A DNA stretch of 64,000 nucleotides from Nonomuraea terrae (GTDB taxonomy: Bacteria > Actinomycetota > Actinomycetes > Streptosporangiales > Streptosporangiaceae). Within the stretch, counting starts at the first letter, position 1. Each line of letters starts with the position of its first letter. Of the stretch, positions 50,962 through 60,094 are shown piece after piece. Location of the stretch: NCBI RefSeq assembly GCF_004348995.1, contig NZ_SMKQ01000017.1, forward strand, positions 17,838 through 81,837. The letters run 5' to 3'. The notes beneath the pieces were generated by a model, which did no database searches, was not told the origin of the DNA, and saw nothing but the letters and a program-made list of their open reading frames with translations. A program made the position numbers and the translations under genes.

Positions 50962-51760
50962 TGATCTGACCGGTGACCCGCCGCCCCTGGTGGGAGGCGA
51001 GGAAGGTGATCACCTCGGCCACCTCCTCCGGCTCGGCGACCTTGCCCAGCGGGAGCGTCGCGGCGTACTGGACGACCTCGTCGTTGACCCAGCCGGTGTC
51101 GGTCACCGGCGGGTGCACCATGTTGGCCGTGATGCCGTAACGGCCCAGCTCGCGGGCGGCGGACGCCGTGTAGTTCTCCTGGGCCGCCTTCGCGGCGCCG
51201 TAGCTGACCTCCGTCGGGAAGCCCTCGGGACCGCCGGAGGTCAGCCCGATGACGCGGCCCCAGCCCGCGCCGCGCGCCACGTGACGGCGGGCGAACTCGG
51301 CGATCAGCAGCGCCGGGGCGCGTACGTCGACGGCGAACTGCCGCTCGTGGGTCTCGGCGTCGACCATGCGCAGCGGGCGGCCGAACTGGTCGCGCTCGGT
51401 GGGCGTGAAGGTGTCGCTGAGCCAGCCGCTGGCGTTGTTGACCAGGATCTCGACCGGGCCGAACGCCTTCTCGGCCTGGTCGAACAGCACCTTCGGGACC
51501 TCGGGGTCGGACAGGTCGGCCTCGGCGGCCTCGGCCGCGCCGCCCGCCTCTCGGATGCGCCGCACCACGTCGTCGGCGGTGCCGGCCCTGGCCCGGTCGT
51601 ACGTCTCTGGGTAGGCGGGCTCGTCGAGCGGCGCGAGTCGTTTGTAGGTCAGGAAGACCGCGACGCCCTCGGCCGCCAGCGCGACGGCGGTGGCGGCGCC
51701 TATGCCGTGATTGGCCCCTGTGACCAGCGCGACCTTCCCAGCCAAGCCAGTATCGATCAT
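50948..51760 (-). CDS. short-chain dehydrogenase/reductase
   Basis: A 270-residue classical SDR from ATG 51760. VALVTGANHGIGAATA binds the cofactor, NNASG lies on strand 4, and the catalytic residues are in the SYGAAKAA segment (Tyr-x-x-x-Lys). Its start is 10 bp from that of the divergent nucleotidyltransferase gene. A long loop after strand 2 (YKRLAPLDEPAYPETYDRARAG) is characteristic of an actinobacterial subgroup often annotated as 3-oxoacyl-ACP reductase. Substrate unknown. Confidence 0.88.
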   Translation of the reverse strand: MIDTGLAGKVALVTGANHGIGAATAVALAAEGVAVFLTYKRLAPLDEPAYPETYDRARAGTADDVVRRIREAGGAAEAAEADLSDPEVPKVLFDQAEKAFGPVEILVNNASGWLSDTFTPTERDQFGRPLRMVDAETHERQFAVDVRAPALLIAEFARRHVARGAGWGRVIGLTSGGPEGFPTEVSYGAAKAAQENYTASAARELGRYGITANMVHPPVTDTGWVNDEVVQYAATLPLGKVAEPEEVAEVITFLASHQGRRVTGQIIKMY

Positions 51761-51770
51761 AGTGACCATC

Positions 51771-52499
51771 ATGCAAGCCGACACGGATCGTCTGCTAAGG
51801 GTTTTCCTGGAGGGCGTCGAGCCGGCCGTCCCGCTGGTCGCGCTCTGGGCGCACGGCTCGCTGGCCACCGGCGACCACCAGCCGGGACGCAGCGACCTCG
51901 ACCTGGTCGCGGTGCTGGACGCGCCCGTGACGATGGAGCAGTGGCGGCGCATCAAGGCGGTGCACCGGGGGCTCGGCCTCCCCTTGGCGGACCGGCTGCA
52001 CTGCTCGTACCTGGCCCGGCAGGAGCTGGACGACCTGGCGGCCGAGCACGTCACGTGGGCGCACGAGCGCATCTTCCGCCGTCCCGTCACCGCCGTCACC
52101 CGGCGCGAGCTGCACCAGGGCGCGCTCGTGCTGCACGGGCCGCCGCCCGCGGAGCTGCTGCCGCCGGTGGCCGACGCGGAGCTGATCCGGTTCGTACGGA
52201 CGGATCTGCGCGACTACTGGCTGGTCAAGGCGCAGACGCGGCGGCGCTGGCTGCGGGACGTCTGGGTCGACCTGGGCCTGCTGACGGTGGCCAGGGCGAC
52301 GGTCACCCTGCGCGAGGGCCGCCTGATCACCAAGCGGGAGGCCCTCGACGTACTGGCCGAGCTGGGCGCCCCCGAGAACGTGGTGGCCGACGTCCGGGCC
52401 CGCAGGTACGGCACCCCGGCCCCGGTGCTGAGCCGGTTCCGGCGGGCACGGCTGGCGCGGGCGTTCGTCAGGTCGGCGATCAGGAAGGCCCTGGCCTGA
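51771..52499 (+). CDS. nucleotidyltransferase of the aminoglycoside-adenylyltransferase fold
   Basis: A 242-residue protein from ATG 51771. The fold signature is AHGSLATGDHQPGRSDLDLVAVL: Gly29-Ser30 followed by Asp42 and Asp44, which hold the metal ions. The rest is helical with a basic C-terminus. Resistance-type and housekeeping members share this motif, so antibiotic modification is only a possibility. Confidence 0.8.
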   Translation: MQADTDRLLRVFLEGVEPAVPLVALWAHGSLATGDHQPGRSDLDLVAVLDAPVTMEQWRRIKAVHRGLGLPLADRLHCSYLARQELDDLAAEHVTWAHERIFRRPVTAVTRRELHQGALVLHGPPPAELLPPVADAELIRFVRTDLRDYWLVKAQTRRRWLRDVWVDLGLLTVARATVTLREGRLITKREALDVLAELGAPENVVADVRARRYGTPAPVLSRFRRARLARAFVRSAIRKALA

Positions 52500-52582
52500 G
52501 AAATCCGTCCCGGGCAGGAAGCATGACCGCGCGCGCCTGGTTGTCTTTCTCCGAGAACAGCTCTATCCGGAAAGGGTGGCAC

Positions 52583-53218
52583 ATGGGGGAAAGCAGGCAG
52601 TCCTATCTGGTGGCCGCGGAGTCGGCGGTGTCGCTCCTCGGCGACCCGGCCGTGTCGGCGTCCTGGGACAAGCCGAGCGCGCTCACCGAGTTCAGCGTGG
52701 CCGGCCTGGCCGGGCACCTGGCCCACCAGTTCGTCCGAGTCGGCGACGTGCTCACGCGGAACGGCGAGGTCCCCGAGCCCATCTCCCTGCTCGAGCACTA
52801 CTCGCGCTCCCCGTGGGTGCAGGCCGGGCTCGACCACGAGAGCAACCTCGGCATCCGGCGCGGCGGCGAGGCGGCCGCGGCGGCCGGGCCCGCGATCCTG
52901 GTGGAGCGGGCGCAGGCGATGCTCGACCTGCAGAGCTCGGTGCTGCCCGGCGAGCCGGAGGACCGCGTCGTGAGCCTGCCGTCGGGCTGGTCGCTGCTGC
53001 TGGACGACTTCCTGCTCACCCGCTGCGTGGAGCTGGTCGTGCACGCCGACGACCTGGCGACCAGCGTGGGCCTGGCCACGCCCGCGCTGCCCGCCACGGT
53101 GGTCGACCCGGTGGTCGAGCTGCTGGCCAAGCTGGCCGTGCACCGCCACGGCCCGACGGCGGTCATCCGCACCCTGAGCCGCGCCGAACGGGCCCCGGCC
53201 ACCATCAGCGCGTTCTAG
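52583..53218 (+). CDS. maleylpyruvate-isomerase-like (DinB-fold) mycothiol-dependent protein
   Basis: A 211-residue protein from ATG 52583. GHLAHQFVRVGDVL and TRCVELVVHADDLATSVGL supply the three-histidine metal site of the MDMPI/DinB family. These proteins use mycothiol as cofactor, fitting an organism with mshD. The reaction is unknown. Convergent with the next gene, overlapping by 4 bp. Confidence 0.8.
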   Translation: MGESRQSYLVAAESAVSLLGDPAVSASWDKPSALTEFSVAGLAGHLAHQFVRVGDVLTRNGEVPEPISLLEHYSRSPWVQAGLDHESNLGIRRGGEAAAAAGPAILVERAQAMLDLQSSVLPGEPEDRVVSLPSGWSLLLDDFLLTRCVELVVHADDLATSVGLATPALPATVVDPVVELLAKLAVHRHGPTAVIRTLSRAERAPATISAF

Positions 53219-54270
53219 GGGCGGTGGTCGGCGACCTCGGGGTAGTCCTCGACCGGGGTGCGCCTGCCGAGCAGGTGCCGGTCGAGGAAGCTCGCCAGGT
53301 GGGCGCGGGTGATCTCCAGCGCCCGCTCGCCGTCGAGCTTCTGCGTCGGGAGGCCGAGCTGTGTCCGCAGGACGGCGTAGTCGACGAACGACGAGTGGTC
53401 GGTGTCCTTCACCGTGATCCAGCGCTTCCAGCCGGTCAGCTGGGGCCAGGCCTTCTTCCAGGAGTCGTCCGTGCCGTCCGGCGTGTGGGACGCGGGCGCG
53501 CCGATCAGCATGAAGGGCCGCTTGATCGAGCCGGTGGGCCGGAACGTGCCGTCCAGGTTGACGCCGGCCTTGATCCGGGAGTCGGCGACCACGGCCTCGG
53601 CGGCGGCGCGCCCGCCGATGGAGTGGCCGATCATGGCGATCTTCGACCGGTCGATCAGCCTGCCCCAGCGGCCCTCCGACAGCTCGTCGAGCACGAACCG
53701 GACGTCCTTCACCCGGCTCGCGGCGACCTTGATGGAGTCCTGGCCCTTCACGCAGGCCAGGCAGGAGGTGGTGCGGCCGCCGGGGAAGGTGGTGGCGACC
53801 GACTCGTAGGTGTGCTCCACGGCCGCGACCAGGTATCCCCTGCTGGCGAAGTCCTCGGCGAGCGAGGTCAGGGTGGCGCGCGGGAAGCTGAACCCGGGCG
53901 ACATGACGACCAGCGGACGCCTGCCCTCCGCGGCGGGGGCGTTGAGACGGGCGTGCGTCTTCACCTTGGTGAGCGCGTCCTTGTCCGCCACGGGATAGTC
54001 CGCGAGGACCGCCTCCGACACCTGCGGCGGCACGTACGGCGCGGGCTTGCCGACGGCCTTCTTGGCCGGGTACCAGAGCGAGACCATGAGCTCCCGCCGG
54101 TCCGCCTCGGGGTTCCACGGGTCGGGACGGCTCCTGTCCACCAGGTGCAGGGTGGCCAGGCCGACGGGCTTGCGGCCGGTCGGCTCCGGCAGGGCGACGT
54201 CGGCGGCCTGCGCCGGGGTGGCGGTGAGGGCGAGCGACGACAGGACGGTCAGGGCGAGTGCAGTGCGCAT
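53215..54270 (-). CDS. secreted alpha/beta hydrolase (PAF-acetylhydrolase/lipase-like)
   Basis: A 351-residue protein from ATG 54270 with a Sec signal peptide (MRTALALTVLSSLALTATPAQA). The nucleophile elbow is MIGHSIGG, the oxyanion region VMSPGFSF and the probable histidine TDHSSF near the C-terminus. The LWYPA motif near residue 65 is typical of platelet-activating-factor acetylhydrolase-type esterases. It acts outside the cell on lipids or polyesters. Confidence 0.85.
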   Translation of the reverse strand: MRTALALTVLSSLALTATPAQAADVALPEPTGRKPVGLATLHLVDRSRPDPWNPEADRRELMVSLWYPAKKAVGKPAPYVPPQVSEAVLADYPVADKDALTKVKTHARLNAPAAEGRRPLVVMSPGFSFPRATLTSLAEDFASRGYLVAAVEHTYESVATTFPGGRTTSCLACVKGQDSIKVAASRVKDVRFVLDELSEGRWGRLIDRSKIAMIGHSIGGRAAAEAVVADSRIKAGVNLDGTFRPTGSIKRPFMLIGAPASHTPDGTDDSWKKAWPQLTGWKRWITVKDTDHSSFVDYAVLRTQLGLPTQKLDGERALEITRAHLASFLDRHLLGRRTPVEDYPEVADHRP

Positions 54271-54379
54271 GACGATCACTCTGGCGGCCGGGACCGCCCG
54301 ATCGTCCGCTCCGAACGTCGACCGGCATCCCCTACTTTCGTGGTAAAGCACGTCGTCCGGCCGCCCGTACGCTGTGACC

Positions 54380-55504
54380 ATGCGGTTCGTTCTGCTCGGG
54401 GTCGGCACGTCCCTGCTCTCGCTGGCCGTGGTGCACGGGCAGATGGGGGTGCCGTCCGACCTGCCGCAGCCGGTGCTGCTCGCGATCGTCGTGGTGGCCG
54501 GGCTGGCCGCCTGGCACGCGCGCCGCTCGTGGTGGCCGCTGGCCGTCGTGGGCGCCGTCGCCTACGCCTGGCTGGTGATGTGGCCGCCGCTGATGATCGC
54601 CTCCTACTACGCGGGCCGCACCCTCGACAGAGGCCGCGGCATCGCCGCCTACCTCGGCGGCGGCGTGGTCGTGTGCGCGATCGGCGCGCTGGTCGGCGAG
54701 GCGCGGAACGGCCTGCAGGAGATTCTCACGGCCAGCCTGGGCAACGCGCTGTTCATGATGCTCGGCGTCATCGGGCTGCCGGTCACGGTGGGGCTGTGGA
54801 CGGGCGCCCGCCACGAGGTCCTGGAGGCGGCCAGGGAGCGGGCCGAGCGGCTCGAACGCGAGCAGGTCATGCGGGCCGAGCAGGCCAGGGCCCAGGAGCG
54901 GGCCAGGATCGCGCGCGAGATGCACGACGTCGTGGCGCACCGGGTCTCGCTCATCGTGCTGCACGCGGGGGCGCTGGAGGTGCGGGCGTCCGACGAGGAG
55001 ACGGTGCGGGCGGCCGCGCTGATCGGCGGGATCGGCCGGGAGGCGCTGTCCAACCTGCGCGACGTGCTCGGCGTGCTGCGCTCGCCCCAGGGCACCGGCC
55101 GGCAGCAGGCCGAGCTCCGGCCGCCCCCCACGCTGGGAGACCTCGACCGGCTGCTCGACCAGTCCAGGTCCCTCGGGATCGCGGTGACGAGGCACGACGA
55201 GGGCGAGCCTCGGCCGGTGGAGTCGACGGTGGAGCGGACGGCGTACCGGGTGGTCCAGGAGGCGCTCACCAACGTGCACAAGCACGCGGGCGACGCCGGC
55301 ACGCAGGTCCGCATCCGCTACGGGGCGGACGCGCTGGAGGTGGAGGTGCGCAACGACGCGCCGGGCGCGCCGCGCGGCGAGCTGCCCGGCGCCGGCTGGG
55401 GCCTGGTGGGCCTGCGCGAACGCGTGGAGCTGCTCGGCGGCACCCTGCGCACCAGCTCCGAGGACGGCGGCGGCTTCCTCGTCAGCGCCAGGATCCCGGC
55501 TTGA
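54380..55504 (+). CDS. NarL-type sensor histidine kinase
   Basis: A 374-residue kinase from ATG 54380. Four or five membrane spans (1-~145) form the input part. The HisKA_3 dimerisation helix carries His182 in AREMHDVVAHRVSLI, followed by an HATPase domain with VVQEALTNVHKHA and GWGLVGLRERVELLGG. It is paired with the response regulator 46 bp downstream. It may sense membrane stress, as related actinobacterial kinases do (inference). Confidence 0.92.
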   Translation: MRFVLLGVGTSLLSLAVVHGQMGVPSDLPQPVLLAIVVVAGLAAWHARRSWWPLAVVGAVAYAWLVMWPPLMIASYYAGRTLDRGRGIAAYLGGGVVVCAIGALVGEARNGLQEILTASLGNALFMMLGVIGLPVTVGLWTGARHEVLEAARERAERLEREQVMRAEQARAQERARIAREMHDVVAHRVSLIVLHAGALEVRASDEETVRAAALIGGIGREALSNLRDVLGVLRSPQGTGRQQAELRPPPTLGDLDRLLDQSRSLGIAVTRHDEGEPRPVESTVERTAYRVVQEALTNVHKHAGDAGTQVRIRYGADALEVEVRNDAPGAPRGELPGAGWGLVGLRERVELLGGTLRTSSEDGGGFLVSARIPA

Positions 55505-55550
55505 CCGGCGGGAGCCGCAGGAGAGACGGCGGGCGCCGCGGGAGGGTCGC

Positions 55551-56195
55551 GTGATCAGGGTGCTCGTCGTCGACGAGGAGCTCGTGCGCTCGGGGCTGCG
55601 GTTGATCCTGGAGGCCGCGGGTGACATCGCCGTCGTCGGCGAAGCCCGGGACGGCGCGGAGGCGGTCTCGGCCGTGCGGCGGCTGCGTCCCGAGGTCGTG
55701 CTGATGGACGTCCGCATGCCCGGCACCGACGGCCTGACCGCCGCCGGCCGCCTCCTGACCGAGCCGCGGCCACCCAAAGTGATCATGCTGACCACGTTCG
55801 ACCTCGACGAGTACGTCCACCAGGCGCTGCGGCTCGGCGCGGTCGGCTTCCTGCTGAAGGACACCCCGCCGCGCGAGCTGGCCGCCGCCGTCCGCACGGT
55901 CGCGGACGGCCAGGCCATGCTCTCCCCGTCGGTCACCAAGCGCCTGATCGCCTCGTACGTCGACCGCGCCCCCTCGCGCGCCGAGACCGCCCGCAGGCAG
56001 CTGGCGACCCTCACCGGCCGGGAGGAGGACGTGATCAGGGCGCTGGCCCGCGGCCTGTCCAACGCCGAGATCGGCCGCGAGCTGCGCCTGACCGAGGCCA
56101 CGGTGAAGGCCCACGTCAGCCGGGTGCTGGCCAAGCTGGGCCTGGCCAACCGCGTCCAGGCCGCCATCCTGGTCCACGACGCCGACCTCGGCTAG
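55551..56195 (+). CDS. NarL/LuxR response regulator
   Basis: A 214-residue regulator from GTG 55551. The receiver domain has the phosphoacceptor Asp53 in VLMDVRMPGTDG and Lys in LLKDTPP. The usual Asp-Asp acidic pair is Asp8-Glu9 (VVDEELVR). The C-terminal LuxR helix-turn-helix is LTGREEDVIRALARGLSNAEIGRELRLTEATVKAHVSRVLAKLGL. Partner of the kinase upstream; targets unknown. Its end overlaps the convergent ABC operon by 4 bp. Confidence 0.92.
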   Translation: MIRVLVVDEELVRSGLRLILEAAGDIAVVGEARDGAEAVSAVRRLRPEVVLMDVRMPGTDGLTAAGRLLTEPRPPKVIMLTTFDLDEYVHQALRLGAVGFLLKDTPPRELAAAVRTVADGQAMLSPSVTKRLIASYVDRAPSRAETARRQLATLTGREEDVIRALARGLSNAEIGRELRLTEATVKAHVSRVLAKLGLANRVQAAILVHDADLG

Positions 56196-57196
56196 GAGAC
56201 GGCTTCCGCGTAGTAGCAGGCCGCCTGGGCGCCGGGCACGGCCGGCAGGATGTCCAGCGGTTCGGAGCGGCACCTGCCGTCCACCCCCGCCTCGGCCGCC
56301 TTGCCCGAGGCGAGCACCTGGCAGCGGGCGTGGAAGCGGCACCCGCCGGGGATGCGCGTCGGGTCCGGCGGCTCGCCGGTCAGCACCACCCGCTCGGGCG
56401 ACTCCGGCAGCACCGACAGCAGCGCCTGCGTGTACGGGTGCCGGGGAGCGGTCAGCACCTGCTCGACCGGCCCCGACTCGACGATCCTGCCCAGGTACAT
56501 CACGGCCACCCGGTCGGCGATGTTCCAGGCCAGGCCCAGGTCGTGGGTGACGACGAGCGCCGACAGGCCCAGCTCCTCGCGCAGCTTGAGCAGCAGGGCG
56601 AGGATCTCACCGCGTACGGAGGCGTCCAGCGAGGCCACCGGCTCGTCGGCGATCAGCACCTTCGGGTCGAGCGCGAGCGCGCCGGCGATGACCACCCGCT
56701 GGCGTTGCCCGCCCGACAGCTCGTGCGGGTAACGCAGGAAGAACCGGTCGGGCGGCCGCAGCCCGGCCCTGGACAGGGCGGAGGAGACGATCTCCCGCTC
56801 CTCCGGCAGGCCGTGGATGCGCGGGCCCTCGGCGACGGCCTCGTACACCGTCTGGCGGGGGTTGAGCGAGCCCGTCGGGTCCTGCAGGACGAGCTGCACC
56901 TGCCTGCGGTAGTCCTTGAGCGCCTTGGAGCGGTAGTCGAGCGCGGCGCCGCCGAAGCGCACCTCGCCGGAGGTGGGGCGTTCGAGGCCGAGCAGGGTGC
57001 GGGCGAGCGTCGTCTTGCCGCAGCCCGACTCGCCGACCAGGGCCACGATCTCGCCCTGGCCGATGGCCAGGTTGACGCCGTCCACGGCGCGGGCGCGGCG
57101 GCCCCGCGCGGCGAACTCGACGTGCAGGTCACGGGCCTCCAGCAGGGCCGGCCTGGTCGTGCCGACCGCGTCCTCGGTGGTCTGCGTCTCGGTCAT
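56192..57196 (-). CDS. oligopeptide-type ABC transporter ATPase, OppF/DppF-like
   Basis: A 334-residue ATPase from ATG 57196. Walker A GESGCGKTT, Q-loop LVLQDPTGSLNPR, signature LSGGQRQRVVIAGAL and Walker B VLIADEPVASLDAS. The C-terminal Opp/Dpp extension has the CRFHARCQ cysteine motif that often binds an iron-sulfur cluster. The start overlaps the OppD-like stop. It is the last gene of a five-gene coupled operon. Confidence 0.92.
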   Translation of the reverse strand: MTETQTTEDAVGTTRPALLEARDLHVEFAARGRRARAVDGVNLAIGQGEIVALVGESGCGKTTLARTLLGLERPTSGEVRFGGAALDYRSKALKDYRRQVQLVLQDPTGSLNPRQTVYEAVAEGPRIHGLPEEREIVSSALSRAGLRPPDRFFLRYPHELSGGQRQRVVIAGALALDPKVLIADEPVASLDASVRGEILALLLKLREELGLSALVVTHDLGLAWNIADRVAVMYLGRIVESGPVEQVLTAPRHPYTQALLSVLPESPERVVLTGEPPDPTRIPGGCRFHARCQVLASGKAAEAGVDGRCRSEPLDILPAVPGAQAACYYAEAVS

Positions 57197-58167
57197 GAGA
57201 CCTCCTCGTTGGCCCTGGCGTGCACGCACGCCGCCGTACGCCCCGGAGCGGCCGGCCACAGCGCCACGTCGAGGGTCGCGCACTCGTCCAGGGCGACCGG
57301 GCAGCGGGGGTGGAACGAGCAGCCGCCGGGCAGGTGCATCGGGTCGGGCGGGTCGCCGCCCAGCCCCTTCGGCGCCATCCGCGACGCCGGGTCGCCGACC
57401 GTCGGGAAGGCGGCGGCCAGCGCCTTGCTGTAGGGATGCTTGGCGTCGTGGAAGACCTCGCGGGACGGGCCGTGCTCGACGACGCGGCCCGCGTACATGA
57501 CGGCGAGCTGGTCGCACACGTCGGCGAGCACCGACAGGTCGTGCGAGATCATGATCAGCGAGATGCCGTGCTCGGCCACCAGCTCCTTGATCAGGCTCAG
57601 CACCTGCGCCTGCACCATCACGTCGAGCGCGGTGGTCGGCTCGTCGGCGATGATCAGCCGCGGCGAGCAGGCCAGCGCCATCGCGATCATCACCCGCTGC
57701 CGCTGCCCGCCGGACAGCTCGTGCGGGTAGCTGCGCGCCCGCCAGGCGGGCAGGCCCACCTGCTCCAGCAGCTCCGTCACGCGTCTGCGGGCCGCGTCCG
57801 GCTTGGCCAGGCCGTGCACGAGCAGGGGCTCGGCGATCTGGTCGCCGATCTTGCGTACCGGGTTCAGTCCGTGCTGGGCGCCCTGGAAGACGATCGAGGC
57901 CTCCGCCCACCGTACGGCGCGCATGCGGCCCCACCTCATGGTGAGCACGTCGTCGCCGTCGAGCAGGATCCGGCCGCCGACGCGCGCGTCCTTCGGCAGC
58001 AGCCGCAGGAGCGCCATGGCCAGCGTCGACTTGCCGGACCCCGACTCGCCGGCGACTCCGAGCGCCGCTCCGGAGTCCAGCGTCAGCGACACGCCGCGCA
58101 CCGCGGGGACCTCGCCCGCGGCGATCCGGTACGTCACCGACACGTCGTCGAGTTCGAGCAGACTCAT
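57193..58167 (-). CDS. oligopeptide-type ABC transporter ATPase, OppD/DppD-like
   Basis: A 324-residue ATPase from ATG 58167. Walker A GESGSGKST, Q-loop IVFQGAQHGLNP, signature LSGGQRQRVMIAMAL, Walker B LIIADEPTTALDV and H-loop SHDLS; a C-terminal CSFHPRCP motif is present. Both ends overlap neighbouring genes (ATGA). It forms a heterodimer with the OppF-like subunit. Confidence 0.92.
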   Translation of the reverse strand: MSLLELDDVSVTYRIAAGEVPAVRGVSLTLDSGAALGVAGESGSGKSTLAMALLRLLPKDARVGGRILLDGDDVLTMRWGRMRAVRWAEASIVFQGAQHGLNPVRKIGDQIAEPLLVHGLAKPDAARRRVTELLEQVGLPAWRARSYPHELSGGQRQRVMIAMALACSPRLIIADEPTTALDVMVQAQVLSLIKELVAEHGISLIMISHDLSVLADVCDQLAVMYAGRVVEHGPSREVFHDAKHPYSKALAAAFPTVGDPASRMAPKGLGGDPPDPMHLPGGCSFHPRCPVALDECATLDVALWPAAPGRTAACVHARANEEVS

Positions 58168-59045
58168 GAGGCCCTCCTGAGCTGCGGATTCAGCACGGCT
58201 TCGAGTGCCCGTCCGGCCAGCATGAACGCCATGACGACGGCCAGGATGGCGAGGCCGGGGATGAGGATGTACCACCAGGCGCCCTGCGTGGGGGCGCCCC
58301 AGTCGTACGAGCCGCGCAGCATCGTGCCCCACGAGGTCTTGTTGGAGCTGACGCCGAGGAAGGCCAGCGTCGACTCGGTGACGATGGCGCTGGCCACCTC
58401 CAGCGTCGTGCTGGCCAGCAGCAGCGGCGCCACGTTGGGCACCACGTGGCGGGTGGTGATGTGCCAGTGTCCGCCGCCGAGGGCCTTCGAGCGCTCGATG
58501 TACGGCCTCGCCTCCACAGCGAGGGTCTGCGCCCTGATCAGGCGGGCGGTCGTGGGCCACGTGGTGACGCCGATCGCCATGATGATCGTGAACGTGCTCC
58601 CGCCCAGGATGGCCGCCAGCACCATCGCCGTCACCAGCGAGGGCAGCACCAGGAACCAGTCGGTGACGCGCATCAGCGACGCGCCGATCCAGCCGCGGAA
58701 GTGCCCGGCGGTGATGCCCACGACCATGCCGATCACGATGCTGAGCAGCGCGGCGAGGAAGCCGATGAGCAGCGACGTACGCGAGCCCCACCAGACCATC
58801 AGCAGGATGGACCGGCCGGACTCGTCGGTGCCGAACGGGTAGTCAAGGCTCGGCGCCGCCCACTTGGGGCCGGTGCCGGTGACGACGCTGGTCACGCTCT
58901 CGTCGATGAACAGCGGCGCGACGAGCGCGAGCACCACCGCGACGATCAGGATGACCAGGCCGACGACTCCGGCCCGCTGCCTGCGGAAGTCGGCCCAGAA
59001 GCGGCTCAGCGCGAGCCGCCTGCGGGCCATGGCGACGCTGGTCAT
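58164..59045 (-). CDS. oligopeptide-type ABC permease, OppC/DppC-like
   Basis: A 293-residue permease from ATG 59045. An N-terminal cytoplasmic stretch and a first span (AGVVGLVILIVAVVLALVAPLFI) are followed by the conserved FGTDESGRSIL. The EAA loop reads SKALGGGHWHITTRHVVPN. About six spans in all. Coupled to both neighbours by overlapping start/stop codons. Confidence 0.92.
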   Translation of the reverse strand: MTSVAMARRRLALSRFWADFRRQRAGVVGLVILIVAVVLALVAPLFIDESVTSVVTGTGPKWAAPSLDYPFGTDESGRSILLMVWWGSRTSLLIGFLAALLSIVIGMVVGITAGHFRGWIGASLMRVTDWFLVLPSLVTAMVLAAILGGSTFTIIMAIGVTTWPTTARLIRAQTLAVEARPYIERSKALGGGHWHITTRHVVPNVAPLLLASTTLEVASAIVTESTLAFLGVSSNKTSWGTMLRGSYDWGAPTQGAWWYILIPGLAILAVVMAFMLAGRALEAVLNPQLRRAS

Positions 59046-60094
59046 GCCGACCTCACCCTCGGGTCGATCATGTGGTACACCACGTCGGCCAGGGTGTTCA
59101 TGACGATCACCGCGACGGTGATCAGCAGGAACGTGCCCTGCATGAGCGTGAAGTCGGGCACGCTGACCGCCTCGTAGAACAGCTGGCCCAGCCCGGGCCA
59201 GGTGAAGATCGTCTCCACGGTGACCGCGCCGCCGACCACGAAGCCGATGCGCATGAAGACCAGCGTCACCGTGGGCAGCAGGGCGTTGGGCACCGCGTGG
59301 CGCTTGCGTACGTCGTCGTCGCGCAGGCCCTTGGCGCGCGCCACGGTGACGTAGTCCTGGCTGACCTCCTCCAGCAGGGAGGAGCGCATGACCAGGAGAT
59401 ACTGCGCGTACACCACGGCCACCAGCGTCAGGGTGGGCAGCACCATGTGGGAGGCCACGTCGAGCACGTACGCGAACCCGTCGGGCGCGTCGATGCTCTC
59501 GATCCCCCGGAAGGGGAACAGGCCCGGGATCGGCCCGATGCCGACGCCGAGCACCATCATGAGCAGCAGGCCGAGCCAGAAGGTCGGCACCGACCACAGC
59601 ACCAGCGACGCGCCGGTCGAGAAGCGGTCGAACCGGCTGCCGTGCCGCCAGCCCGCGTGGGTGCCCTGCCACAGGCCCAGGCTCACCGCGATGACCAGGC
59701 CCGTGCCGGCCAGCAGCAGGGTGGGCCCGAGCCGCTCGCCGATGAGGTCGAGCACGGGCCGCTTGTACTCGTAGGAGGTGCCGAGGTCGAGGCGGAGGGT
59801 GTCGCCGACGAAGTCGAAGAACTGGTCGATCAGCGGCTTGTCCAGGCCGAGCCGGTGGCGTTCCAGGTCGAGCTGCGCAGGGGTCATGTTGCGCCCCTGG
59901 GCGAGGTTGCGCACGGGATCGCCAGGCAGCAGCCGGAACAAGAAGAACGTGCCGACGATCACCATGGCGATGCTGAACAGCGCCCCGGCCGCCTTCGACA
60001 GCGCGTAGCGCAGCGTGCCGCGACGGGCCTGGGGCTCCTCGGCGGAGCCCGCCGCCTGGGCGGCGGGCTCCAATGCGTCGAGTGGTGCGGTCAT
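59042..60094 (-). CDS. oligopeptide-type ABC permease, OppB/DppB-like
   Basis: A 350-residue permease from ATG 60094. FFLFRLLPGDPVRNLA near the first span and the EAA loop ARAKGLRDDDVRKRHAVPN are diagnostic. The N-terminal ~30 residues are an Ala/Glu-rich cytoplasmic extension longer than usual. Its start overlaps the binding-protein stop (ATGA). Confidence 0.92.
   Translation of the reverse strand: MTAPLDALEPAAQAAGSAEEPQARRGTLRYALSKAAGALFSIAMVIVGTFFLFRLLPGDPVRNLAQGRNMTPAQLDLERHRLGLDKPLIDQFFDFVGDTLRLDLGTSYEYKRPVLDLIGERLGPTLLLAGTGLVIAVSLGLWQGTHAGWRHGSRFDRFSTGASLVLWSVPTFWLGLLLMMVLGVGIGPIPGLFPFRGIESIDAPDGFAYVLDVASHMVLPTLTLVAVVYAQYLLVMRSSLLEEVSQDYVTVARAKGLRDDDVRKRHAVPNALLPTVTLVFMRIGFVVGGAVTVETIFTWPGLGQLFYEAVSVPDFTLMQGTFLLITVAVIVMNTLADVVYHMIDPRVRSA

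Noticed and set aside
56192..57934. Fusion of the two oligopeptide ATPases into one 580-residue protein
   Set aside because: The N-terminal part of that frame is out-of-frame OppD-like sequence; separate starts with ATGA overlap are clear.
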